Source: Thermoguttaceae bacterium (GTDB lineage Bacteria; Planctomycetota; Planctomycetia; Pirellulales; Thermoguttaceae). Taken from it: DNA of 31,790 nt. Both the position numbers and the translations under genes were made by a program. Below the pieces are notes generated by a model. That model saw only the letters and a program-made list of their open reading frames with translations, had not been told where the DNA came from and searched no databases. Position 1 is the stretch's first letter, and every line of letters starts with the position of its first letter. The stretch spans positions 1 through 31,790 of the forward strand of contig JAFTCU010000007.1 of NCBI GenBank assembly GCA_017454585.1. Reading direction: 5' to 3'. Of this stretch, positions 22,805 to 29,928 are shown piece after piece.

Positions 22805-25621
22805 TCAGTACTCGAATCGTCCCGGCAGATCGCGGTCCCGGCACTCCGCAGGAGTCACGACCGGTCGGTAGTTATCTTCGCCCTGGAACTTTTCGTGAAG
22901 TTTCCCGAAGAATGACGGGTGGAACGGGCAGTTGTCGTCCAGCCAGTTGTTCAGCGTCAGCAGTTCGTCGGCCGTCAGCGTCACGTTCGGGTGCCATGCC
23001 TTAAGCTGCCGCGCGTACTGCTTGACCGCCTCGCTGTCGAACGTGCATTCCTTATCCATCAGCCAGGCCGAAAGTGATGACGACGGCGAGCAGATCTGGT
23101 ACGGCGGGATGTACTCGATCCCGTTCGAGGCTGCGTCCTCATTGCGCTCCTTGCGGTTTCCCCAGAGGAGTTTGTTTTCGTCGTCCGCCAGTTTCTTCAT
23201 GGAATTATACGAAACGCTGTAGGTTCCATCCGGTCTGCCCGTCAAATCGAGCGTGGAACGGCCTTCACCCGGTGTCCCGTAATGGCACGACACACAGTTA
23301 CGGTCGAGGATCGGCTGGATCTGCCGCTCGTAGTCGAACGTCATTTGGGGTCCGTCCAGATACGCACCTTTCAGGAAGCCGCTCGTCTGGTTCGGCTGCG
23401 GAATCAATTCCGCGACCGGTTTTCCCATAGCCTGCGGCTGGGGACCGGCTGAGCGTGTCGGCGCGTTATTCGGTGTCTCGTGACACCCCACGCAGGCGCG
23501 TGTCTCGCCCGGGCGGAAGTTTACGTAGGTGCGTTCGGTCTGGATCGCCCTGAAATCTTTGTCGAGGGCCTGGAAGATGATCGCCCGATCGGCAGGAACG
23601 TAGAAACGGGCCGAGCCGTCCTCCTCAACGGGTACGATCCCGAGCTGGATCCGGACGGCCAGGTGCCCTGCTCCAATGGCGGAATGGGCGTGGGTCGTGC
23701 CCGCATGATCATCATGGAACGGTTTTCGGGCGGACCATGAACGGGGAATCTGTTCCATGACCCGGAGGTATTTGACTGCCCCGCGCTCCACGCCGTCCAT
23801 ACCGGTGTAAACGTCGGTCATCACGACGACCGCCTTGTTTTCCTTCGCGAGGTTTTCATCCAGAAGGCTGGGCCGAATCGGGGGAACCGGCCGCGCAACC
23901 AGCGGGTAAGGAAGCCAGCAGGAGACCGAATCGTCCTTGAGCAGAAGCTCGCCCACGCCATTACCGTCGATCACGTTCAGCGCGTAGCCGGCCGGGTCGT
24001 TCCACATCAGCCCCTCAGGCTTGCAGGAGACCAGGAAAAGATTTTCGTTGATCGGGTACGGGTCCTTGAACAGGCGGCCGGGTTTTCCAGTCATGTCGCG
24101 GTACCAGTTCCCCTCAGCGTCTTTGAAGTGGAAACCGTTGTGGTGGAACGTCGCGACGTCCGACGTGATGTACTTCATCGTTTCAGGACTGCGCACGTTA
24201 TCCTTGACGTCGATCACGATGACCGTCCCCATGGCGTTGTTCGGGCAGCAGTGGGACGCGCCGAGGAAGACGATTTTCGTCGTACCGGGAATCGGGCGGG
24301 CGTAGATCATCGTCTCCGGGAACGTGATCGTATTGCCGTAAATTTCCGACGAATTCGTCCCGTCCGGGTTGACCGCCCAGAGGGCCTTGACGTTTCCCGC
24401 CGCCTTATCGACGTATTCCCAGCGGTGGTACAGGATCCTGCCGTCTGGCAGGACCGCGGGTGACTGCTCCGAAAGGGCGGAAAACGTCAGCGGCTGCATG
24501 TTCGAGCCGTCGGCGTTCATGCGGTAAAGGTTCGAGACGGTCAGATTGTCCCCGGCGTCGCAAAGCACCGAAAACAGGCAGCGGGTGGAGATGAACGCGA
24601 TCCCGCCGTCCGGCAAGTAACACGGCTGCATGTCATCAGTACCGCGATGGTACCCTGCCGTGGCAAAACGCGCATGAAGAGCGTCCTCGATCTCGGGCGG
24701 GAAGGTGAGCTGCTTCAGGCCGGTCCCGTCCACGTTGATCTCGTAAATACGGTAGCCTTCCTGATTCGAGCGCTTCCAGTCGAAGACGATTTTCTTGGCG
24801 TCGAAAGAAACGTCAAACCGGTTGATCACGCCGCCGGCCAAAACGGGGTTGACGTCACGGACTTTCCCGGTTTTCAGGTTAAGGATCGCCAACCCACCAC
24901 CCGGGGCCCAACGTGAGTTGACGTGATCGGTGTAAACGTGGTTGGAGGTAAGCGTCACGCGGCGAATAAAGACAATTTCCTCGATGCCTTTTTCCAGAAG
25001 CCGCTTTGCAGCCGAAACGTTGAAAATAATCGGGGCTTTGTCAGCCGTCGGGACCGGTTTCAGTTCTTCCGGCGCGTTCGCCATGCCTTTCATATAGACT
25101 GCCTTGGACGGATACGGGACCGGGTCAGGACGAACCTCGAACGTAACCGTCCCGTTTTTGGCGCTTTCAACCAGACCGACCTCGGCGGTGAAACGGGTGT
25201 ATTTCCCATCCAGCTTATAATGAAGAATGGACGGCGCATGGGCGTAGATGGCTTTTTCGTACGTCTTGCCGCAAATTTTGACAGGTTTCCCGGCGTGATC
25301 TTTATTGATCAGCATGGTCCCCCAGCCGGTCTGCGAGGAAACCGGCTTGACCGTCGTCATATCAACGGCATTCCCATCCGTGTCATAAAGCGTCGGCACA
25401 CCCCACGCTGCCTGGTCGTAGTCGTAATTGTCAGGCCCGAACATCGCGACAAGGTAAAGATCCGACGTACCGTTGAGCGGAACATCCAATGCTCTCGCCG
25501 GCGAATTGACGTTTAAAACATCCGTCTTAACAGGCGGAAAAGCAGCTGCCTGACTTTGAACAGCATTTAAGAGAATGATCAAAATCAGGGCAACGTGGTA
25601 AATGACCATTGGATGGAACAT
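22805..25621 (-). CDS. Hydrazine synthase alpha-like (HzsA-family) di-haem protein with NPCBM-type domain
   Basis: Exported protein of 938 residues. A signal peptide (VALILIILLNAVQSQAAA) is followed by an NPCBM-like beta-sandwich (about 45-165: KPVKICGKTYEKAIYAHAPS). Next comes a TolB/WD40-like propeller (about 235-560) with repeats such as YEINVDGTGLKQLTF and YRMNADGSNMQPLTF. The C-terminal HzsA-like part has VPVEEDGSARFYVPADRAI and two c-type haem sites, CVGCH (710-714) and CVSCH (776-780). It ends with TADELLTLNNWLDDN. GAGGAG about 8 bases before ATG 25621 supports the start. The family is named after the anammox hydrazine synthase subunit but is widespread in planctomycetes that make no hydrazine; the role is unknown, possibly periplasmic electron transfer linked to sugar use. 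No other HZS subunits are present. Confidence 0.85.
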   Translation of the reverse strand: MFHPMVIYHVALILIILLNAVQSQAAAFPPVKTDVLNVNSPARALDVPLNGTSDLYLVAMFGPDNYDYDQAAWGVPTLYDTDGNAVDMTTVKPVSSQTGWGTMLINKDHAGKPVKICGKTYEKAIYAHAPSILHYKLDGKYTRFTAEVGLVESAKNGTVTFEVRPDPVPYPSKAVYMKGMANAPEELKPVPTADKAPIIFNVSAAKRLLEKGIEEIVFIRRVTLTSNHVYTDHVNSRWAPGGGLAILNLKTGKVRDVNPVLAGGVINRFDVSFDAKKIVFDWKRSNQEGYRIYEINVDGTGLKQLTFPPEIEDALHARFATAGYHRGTDDMQPCYLPDGGIAFISTRCLFSVLCDAGDNLTVSNLYRMNADGSNMQPLTFSALSEQSPAVLPDGRILYHRWEYVDKAAGNVKALWAVNPDGTNSSEIYGNTITFPETMIYARPIPGTTKIVFLGASHCCPNNAMGTVIVIDVKDNVRSPETMKYITSDVATFHHNGFHFKDAEGNWYRDMTGKPGRLFKDPYPINENLFLVSCKPEGLMWNDPAGYALNVIDGNGVGELLLKDDSVSCWLPYPLVARPVPPIRPSLLDENLAKENKAVVVMTDVYTGMDGVERGAVKYLRVMEQIPRSWSARKPFHDDHAGTTHAHSAIGAGHLAVRIQLGIVPVEEDGSARFYVPADRAIIFQALDKDFRAIQTERTYVNFRPGETRACVGCHETPNNAPTRSAGPQPQAMGKPVAELIPQPNQTSGFLKGAYLDGPQMTFDYERQIQPILDRNCVSCHYGTPGEGRSTLDLTGRPDGTYSVSYNSMKKLADDENKLLWGNRKERNEDAASNGIEYIPPYQICSPSSSLSAWLMDKECTFDSEAVKQYARQLKAWHPNVTLTADELLTLNNWLDDNCPFHPSFFGKLHEKFQGEDNYRPVVTPAECRDRDLPGRFEY

Positions 25622-25675
25622 GAAAATGACTCCTCAAGGCAAGACTGAAACCGGGAAACCGATGGAGAGCTCATC

Positions 25676-26191
25676 TCAACGGTTGGGATTGGGCCGTCTG
25701 CGCGGAGCGCTCATTCTGCGCTGGATCTCGTTTTTCCGCGCATTGATTTTTTCTTTCTGCTCAGGGGTAAGGACTTCTTCCATTTTCTGTTCCATCTCCT
25801 TGCGGAGGGCTTCCATCTGTTTACTCAATTCCTCGAACCTGGGGCGGAACTCGTCCTGAATTTCATAGATTTTTTCTTTCTGTTCCGGGGTCACGAAATC
25901 CCTGTAACCGAACGGAAGCATGCCGCGCATCACGTATGGACGACGGGCCGGCGCAGGAGCGGGAGCTTCAACAGCGGGCGCAGCTGGAGCGGGTTTAGCG
26001 GCAGGGGCAGGCGTTTCCGCAGCGGGAGCCGGAGCGGGTTGGGCAACCGGAGCAGGTGCGGGAGCTTCCACTTTCGGGGCCGGAGCCGGTTCAGCGGCAG
26101 GCGCAGGAGCAGCTTCCTGAGCAGAAACCGTGATGGAAAAAGCCAAAACCACACAGGAAATGACAGAAATCAAAGAGAAAATGCGACGCAT
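25676..26191 (-). CDS. Ala/Pro-rich periplasmic protein with Spy/CpxP-like C-terminus
   Basis: Small exported protein of 171 residues. Signal peptide: MRRIFSLISVISCVVLAFSI to VSA (1-24). Residues 26-85 are an Ala/Pro/Glu low-complexity spacer made of APAPAAE-like units, probably an extended periplasmic linker. The C-terminal ~80 residues are helical and charged with two TPEQKEKI motifs (FVTPEQKEKI and VLTPEQKEKI), like the LTxxQ motifs of Spy/CpxP chaperones and metal-sensing proteins, and end in a basic tail RRRPNPNR. GGAGGA 6 bases before the ATG is a strong ribosome site. It lies between aroDE and the HzsA-like gene with ~50-base gaps, so it may serve as a chaperone or scaffold for the haem protein; that is inference. 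Confidence 0.75.
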   Translation of the reverse strand: MRRIFSLISVISCVVLAFSITVSAQEAAPAPAAEPAPAPKVEAPAPAPVAQPAPAPAAETPAPAAKPAPAAPAVEAPAPAPARRPYVMRGMLPFGYRDFVTPEQKEKIYEIQDEFRPRFEELSKQMEALRKEMEQKMEEVLTPEQKEKINARKNEIQRRMSAPRRRPNPNR

Positions 26192-26240
26192 AAATCCTCC
26201 AATGGGAAAATGGGTGAAAAAAGGTGAATAATTTAAAGGT

Positions 26241-27809
26241 TTAATGATTCAGAGCATTCTGAACGACCGAGCGCATCAGGTCAAGCGGCGGGTTCGTACC
26301 GGTGAAACGCTCAAACTGCATTCCGGCCTGAAGCACGAACATACGCAAGCCGTTCACGACCGGGCAGCCAAGTTCACGAGCCGAGCGGATGAAAAGGGTT
26401 TCTTCCGGATTATAAACGGCATCGAAACAAACGTGGTGCTCTTTCAGACGATCAACGTCGTAAGGAGAATTCCCCACGTTCGGGAACATCCCGATCGGCG
26501 TGCAGTTCACTAAATAATCGACTTCGATCTCGTGGCGGAAATCCCATTCGCACGCTTCAGCCGTGTAGCCATCGGCGGCGAGGCGTTCCGCAAGAGCCTG
26601 CGCTCTGGGGAAATCCGCGTCGGTCAGCACGAGCGCGGCTCCCCGCCGGGCCAAACCGATAGCGAGCGCTTTTCCCACACCGCCGGAGCCCATGATCAGG
26701 GCGGTTTTACCAGCCAGAGGGGTTTCGTGGATCGCGCCAGTTTCCGGATCGTCCAGTGGCTCCGACCAATTCAGCGGAGCGGGCCCGCCCTCAACCGAGG
26801 GAGCGGGTGAGGCCAGTGAACTCATGGCGGCCTGGTAGTCGGTATTCGTTCCGAAAGAAGTGCCGTCTTCGTTCCAGAGGACCGTGTTGCACGCGCCAAT
26901 GACCTTCACCGAAGTATCGACCCGATCCAAAAGCGGAATGACCTTTTCCTTGTGCGGGATGGTGACACTCAGACCCTTCAGATTCAGTACTTTCGGCGCA
27001 GCGTAGAAAAACTCGGCAAGGCATTCCGGCGGAACCCTCAGCGGGATGTAAACGCGATTCGGGAGGTGGTTTTCAATAAAGGCCGAATTATGAATGACGG
27101 GGCTCATGGAGTGCCCGACCGGGTCAGCGATTACACCAAAAACCTCAACTTCGGGTGTCAGTTCCTCGGCACGGTACAAATCCCTCATAACGTCCCACGT
27201 GAGCATACCGGGCGCGAGAGCCGGCCCACCGGCTGGCTGGCAATATGTAAAAGGCGCACCAAACGCCTGACAGAGAATTCGGCTGGGAACCCCAAACTCG
27301 CCCATACAGAAACCGACGAGCGGGATTTTCGCGTCCCGTTTCCGCTTCACCAAATCGAGCATTCTGAGCGTATCTAGCGGAGTTTGGGCAAAACAGGCAA
27401 TTTTCACCACGTCCGCATCCTGGGCTGCGAGACGCTCATAAAGTCCTTCCAAATCAGCCGGTGTTTCGACAAAATTGTGCCAGCTAACGATTCTCTTCGA
27501 GGTCCCTGTGCGTGGAATCTCCGCAGCGACACCATCTTCCAGATCGACATATTCCGCTCCAGCTTCCATGGCCTGAACCAGAAAGTGATGTCTGCGTTCC
27601 TCGGTAAGATACCACATTCCCCCATCCTCAGCTCGCCGGCACGTAACAATGACGGGCGTAGGACGATCCTTGAGCAGAAGATCAATAACCGGTTCAGCCT
27701 GAAGATGGTCGAGACGGAGTTCCACAAGCCTGGCTCCTTTTTCGGCCAAAGCCTGATGTTCCATCGACAGCTGACGGTGGGTTGGGAACGCGATCGAAAC
27801 ACAAATCAT
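26241..27809 (-). CDS. aroDE: Fused 3-dehydroquinate dehydratase (type I) - shikimate dehydrogenase
   Basis: Bifunctional cytoplasmic enzyme of 522 residues catalysing steps 3 and 4 of the shikimate pathway. Residues 1-~215 are type I dehydroquinase: ELRLD (30-34), catalytic His111 in VSWHN and Schiff-base Lys136 in DVVKIA. Residues ~222-522 are AroE: GHSMSPVIHN (232-241), catalytic Lys287 in PHKEKV, Asp324 in NTDYQ, and the nucleotide loop GSGGVGKA (374-381). The NADP-selecting NRT motif is replaced by LTDADF (395-400), putting Asp397 where Arg usually binds the 2'-phosphate. That suggests NAD use. A Pro/Gly-rich insert (about 333-365) separates the two AroE lobes. Such fusions occur in plants, chlamydiae and planctomycetes. 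AAGGAAG 7 bases before the ATG and a promoter at 27889-27917 support the start. Confidence 0.92.
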   Translation of the reverse strand: MICVSIAFPTHRQLSMEHQALAEKGARLVELRLDHLQAEPVIDLLLKDRPTPVIVTCRRAEDGGMWYLTEERRHHFLVQAMEAGAEYVDLEDGVAAEIPRTGTSKRIVSWHNFVETPADLEGLYERLAAQDADVVKIACFAQTPLDTLRMLDLVKRKRDAKIPLVGFCMGEFGVPSRILCQAFGAPFTYCQPAGGPALAPGMLTWDVMRDLYRAEELTPEVEVFGVIADPVGHSMSPVIHNSAFIENHLPNRVYIPLRVPPECLAEFFYAAPKVLNLKGLSVTIPHKEKVIPLLDRVDTSVKVIGACNTVLWNEDGTSFGTNTDYQAAMSSLASPAPSVEGGPAPLNWSEPLDDPETGAIHETPLAGKTALIMGSGGVGKALAIGLARRGAALVLTDADFPRAQALAERLAADGYTAEACEWDFRHEIEVDYLVNCTPIGMFPNVGNSPYDVDRLKEHHVCFDAVYNPEETLFIRSARELGCPVVNGLRMFVLQAGMQFERFTGTNPPLDLMRSVVQNALNH

Positions 27810-27888
27810 GGAATTACTTCCTTTAAGTGACGTTAATCATACAGCACAAAATTAAAAAATGGCCGATTTCCAGCAATACATTCTGTGA

Positions 27889-27917
27889 ATTTTACCAAAG
27901 AAGAGGTCTGCCGTCAA
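27889..27917 (-). promoter_or_regulatory. Promoter of the aroDE operon
   Basis: On the minus strand, TTGACG (27917-27912), a 17-base spacer and TAAAAT (27894-27889), giving a ~70-base leader before the aroDE ATG. It faces away from the rnf promoter, so 27918-28001 is a divergent regulatory region; its right part (about 27950-27990) is very AT-rich, like an UP element for the rnf promoter. Confidence 0.65.
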
Positions 27918-27991
27918 GCCCCCGCAAAGAGTCTGAAAGGTGTGAAAAGGAAAATTTTTATTCTTTTTTTAAATATTTTCGATAATTTATC

Positions 27992-28005
27992 TCAAGGGGC
28001 CTTGA
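27992..28005. promoter_or_regulatory. Operator-like palindrome over the rnf -35 box
   Basis: TCAAGG-GG-CCTTGA: perfect 6-bp arms with a 2-base spacer, covering the first four bases of the -35 box at 28002-28007. A repressor bound here would block the rnf promoter. The regulator is unknown. Confidence 0.4.
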
Positions 28006-28029
28006 CAGAAACTTAAAAATACGCAAAAT
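28002..28029 (+). promoter_or_regulatory. Promoter of the rnf operon
   Basis: Consensus TTGACA (28002-28007), a 16-base spacer and CAAAAT (28024-28029), preceded by an AT-rich tract. It leads the small membrane protein gene at 28094 and the rnf genes. Confidence 0.6.
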
Positions 28030-28093
28030 ATTACTCAGAAAACTGGCAATTTTTCCGTAACACGATTAGAAGCGGAAACACCCGAGAGATTTC

Positions 28094-28453
28094 ATGAGTG
28101 ACGAGAAAGAATCCGATTCATTGGCCGATGAACTTTACCCGATTTTGGGGCAATGCCCTGATGAGGGTACAAACGATTCAGAAGGATCACCCTCCTGTAT
28201 ATCGTGCCCGGTTTCGGACTGTCCTACACGTGGTTTGCTCTCGCCTGAGCGTATGAAGTCGATTATCGACGCGGAGAAAAGCGCCCCTTTAACCCCGGTT
28301 CAAATGACATTTTCAAGTCTGGCGGTTTTTGTGCTTCCACTCATTTGCGCCCTGATTGGTTTAGGAACCCTTTCTACGCTCCTTGGCCAGGTTCCTGCCG
28401 CGTTAATAGGTTTTGTCGCAGGAATACTCATCGCAAGGGTATTTTATCACTGA
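28094..28453 (+). CDS. Small Cys-rich membrane protein, RseC-like, leading the rnf operon
   Basis: Protein of 119 residues. The soluble N-terminal half has cysteines at 21, 35, 38 and 43 (C-x13-CISC-x4-C), which could bind a zinc or iron-sulphur centre. The second half has two membrane helices (about 72-91 and 97-116; FVLPLICALIGLGTL, AALIGFVAGILIA). This helix pair resembles the C-terminus of RseC/MucC proteins, which are often encoded beside rnf/rsx genes. The N-terminal domain is shorter than in RseC, so the assignment is tentative. It is the first gene after the rnf promoter, 69 bases before rnfC. No strong ribosome site is seen, although GAGAGA lies about 9 bases upstream. It may help assemble or reduce a partner of the Rnf complex; this is inference. 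Confidence 0.65.
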   Translation: MSDEKESDSLADELYPILGQCPDEGTNDSEGSPSCISCPVSDCPTRGLLSPERMKSIIDAEKSAPLTPVQMTFSSLAVFVLPLICALIGLGTLSTLLGQVPAALIGFVAGILIARVFYH

Positions 28454-28522
28454 TGCGGCTCCCGCGGAGCGTGGTCACACGCCCTGCCTGCCCTAAACGT
28501 AATTCAACCTTAAAATTTTGAA

Positions 28523-29896
28523 ATGACTTCCAAATTCGAGACTTATACTTTCCCCCGAGGGATCCATCCACGTGAAGGGAAAGAACTTTCCGGGAAACAG
28601 AGCATTGAAATCCTTCCGGTTCCCGCTGAGCTTCGCCTTCCTCTTTCCCAGCACATTGGCGCTCCGGCAAAGTTATGCGTCGCCGTGAATGATAAACTGG
28701 AGTATGGCCAGCGTGTCGCTGATGCCGGCGGTTTCGTTTCCGCTCCCGTTTACGCGTCTCTTCCCGGAAAGGTAAAACGTATTAATTTCGTTACGATGCC
28801 AAACGGTCGTCGCGTTGAGTCGGTGCTCGTGGCTGTGGACGCGGAAGGGTTTGACACTCAGGCCCTTTTCGACCGGATGGTTCATCTGAAAGAGTACCGT
28901 CTTGCCGATTACTTGCCGGAAGAAATCCTCAAGAAGATTTCCAACGCGGGGTTGGTTGGTCAGGGCGGCGCCGCTTTTCCGACTCACGTAAAACTTGCGA
29001 GAAATGCGGAAAAGCCAGTCGATACGCTTTTGCTGAATGGTTGTGAGTGTGAACCGTATCTGACAGGCGACCATCGTCTTATGCTCGAAATGCCCGACAC
29101 GGTGGTAGCAGGCGCTCGTTTTGCGGCCAAAGCCGTTGGCGCAAAAAACGTTAAAATCTGTATCGAGGCAAACAAGCCTGACGCTCTTGAAAAAGTAGCT
29201 GATGCTGTTGAACGCTGGAAAAAGTCCAAAGAAGCGGATGAGGCCGCGATCGAAGTTGCGTGCATGAAGACGAAGTACCCGCAAGGGGGCGAAAAGCAGT
29301 TGATTTATGCAGCATTGCGTCGGAAGGTCCCGCTTGGAAAACTCCCGATGGATGTCGGCGCCGCCGTGATGAACGTAGGAACGTCCGTTTCTGCTGCGAT
29401 GGCGGTCCTTTACGATCAGCCGCTTACCCATCGCGTCGTGACAGTCACCGGTGGTGGAATCGCACGGCCAGCCAATCTTTTCGTGCCGATCGGAACGCCC
29501 ATTTCGGTTTTGATCGAACACTGCGGCGGTCTGCAAAACGCCCAGCGAGTTCTGATGGGCGGCCCGATGATGGGTTTCGCCGTCGGTTCACTCGAGATCC
29601 CCGTAACGAAAGGAACGAGCGGGATCACCATTCTGACGAAAGAGGAAATAAGCACGGAGAAAGAAACACACTGCGTTCGCTGCGGCCGTTGTGTTAGCGC
29701 ATGCCCTATGCACCTGATTCCGAACCGGCTAATGTTTTCCGCTCGCGCCAAAAACTGGGACGTTTTCAAGGAACATTACCCAATGGCTTGTATTGAGTGC
29801 GGCTGCTGTGCGTTCTCCTGCCCTGCCAAGATTCCAATTGTACAGTTGATCCGTGTGGGGAAAATGGAACTGGCAAAACAGAAAAACGGGAAGTAA
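28523..29896 (+). CDS. rnfC: Rnf electron transport complex subunit C
   Basis: Membrane-associated iron-sulphur flavoprotein of 457 residues that takes electrons from NADH (or gives them to NAD) in the ion-translocating ferredoxin:NAD oxidoreductase. The N-terminal barrel-sandwich region (RGIHPREGKELSG) is followed by the NADH/FMN-binding part with GLVGQGGAAFPTHVKL and LLLNGCECEPYLTGDHRLM. Then come YPQGGEKQLIYA and VLMGGPMMGFAV. Two 4Fe-4S sites close it: C384, C387, C390, C394 (CVRCGRCVSACP) and C423, C426, C429, C433 (CIECGCCAFSCP). Length is typical of the shorter RnfC type without the long C-terminal coiled tail. It precedes rnfD by 32 bases. The ATG at 28523 has no visible Shine-Dalgarno; the 69 bases before it contain two small competing hairpins. 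Confidence 0.95.
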   Translation: MTSKFETYTFPRGIHPREGKELSGKQSIEILPVPAELRLPLSQHIGAPAKLCVAVNDKLEYGQRVADAGGFVSAPVYASLPGKVKRINFVTMPNGRRVESVLVAVDAEGFDTQALFDRMVHLKEYRLADYLPEEILKKISNAGLVGQGGAAFPTHVKLARNAEKPVDTLLLNGCECEPYLTGDHRLMLEMPDTVVAGARFAAKAVGAKNVKICIEANKPDALEKVADAVERWKKSKEADEAAIEVACMKTKYPQGGEKQLIYAALRRKVPLGKLPMDVGAAVMNVGTSVSAAMAVLYDQPLTHRVVTVTGGGIARPANLFVPIGTPISVLIEHCGGLQNAQRVLMGGPMMGFAVGSLEIPVTKGTSGITILTKEEISTEKETHCVRCGRCVSACPMHLIPNRLMFSARAKNWDVFKEHYPMACIECGCCAFSCPAKIPIVQLIRVGKMELAKQKNGK

Positions 29897-29928
29897 TTCC
29901 GACTGACTCTTTTTATTTGGAAATCATC

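Noticed and set aside
22761..22844. N-terminal extension of the Gfo/Idh/MocA protein
   Set aside because: It would overlap the end of the HzsA-like gene and bury the Tat signal; the start at 22760 has a strong ribosome site.
22805..25621. True hydrazine synthase / anammox metabolism
   Set aside because: Only the HzsA-like subunit family is present, fused to an NPCBM-like domain and beside sugar enzymes; no HzsBC or hydrazine dehydrogenase nearby.
25920..26120. Plus-strand Gly/Ala repeat protein (GAGAG-like)
   Set aside because: Reverse complement of the Ala/Pro linker of the Spy-like protein; no ribosome site.
28458..28482. Two small hairpins between the RseC-like gene and rnfC (GCTCC/GGAGC and GCGTG/CACGC)
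   Set aside because: Stems of only 5 bp that share bases at 28469-28470; no T-run. Too weak to call a terminator or riboswitch.
28673..29536. Minus-strand open frame of 287 codons
   Set aside because: Antisense to rnfC, which is unambiguous.
29797..29928. N-terminal extension of RnfD
   Set aside because: Overlaps the 3' end of rnfC in another frame; the family N-terminus starts at ATG 29929.
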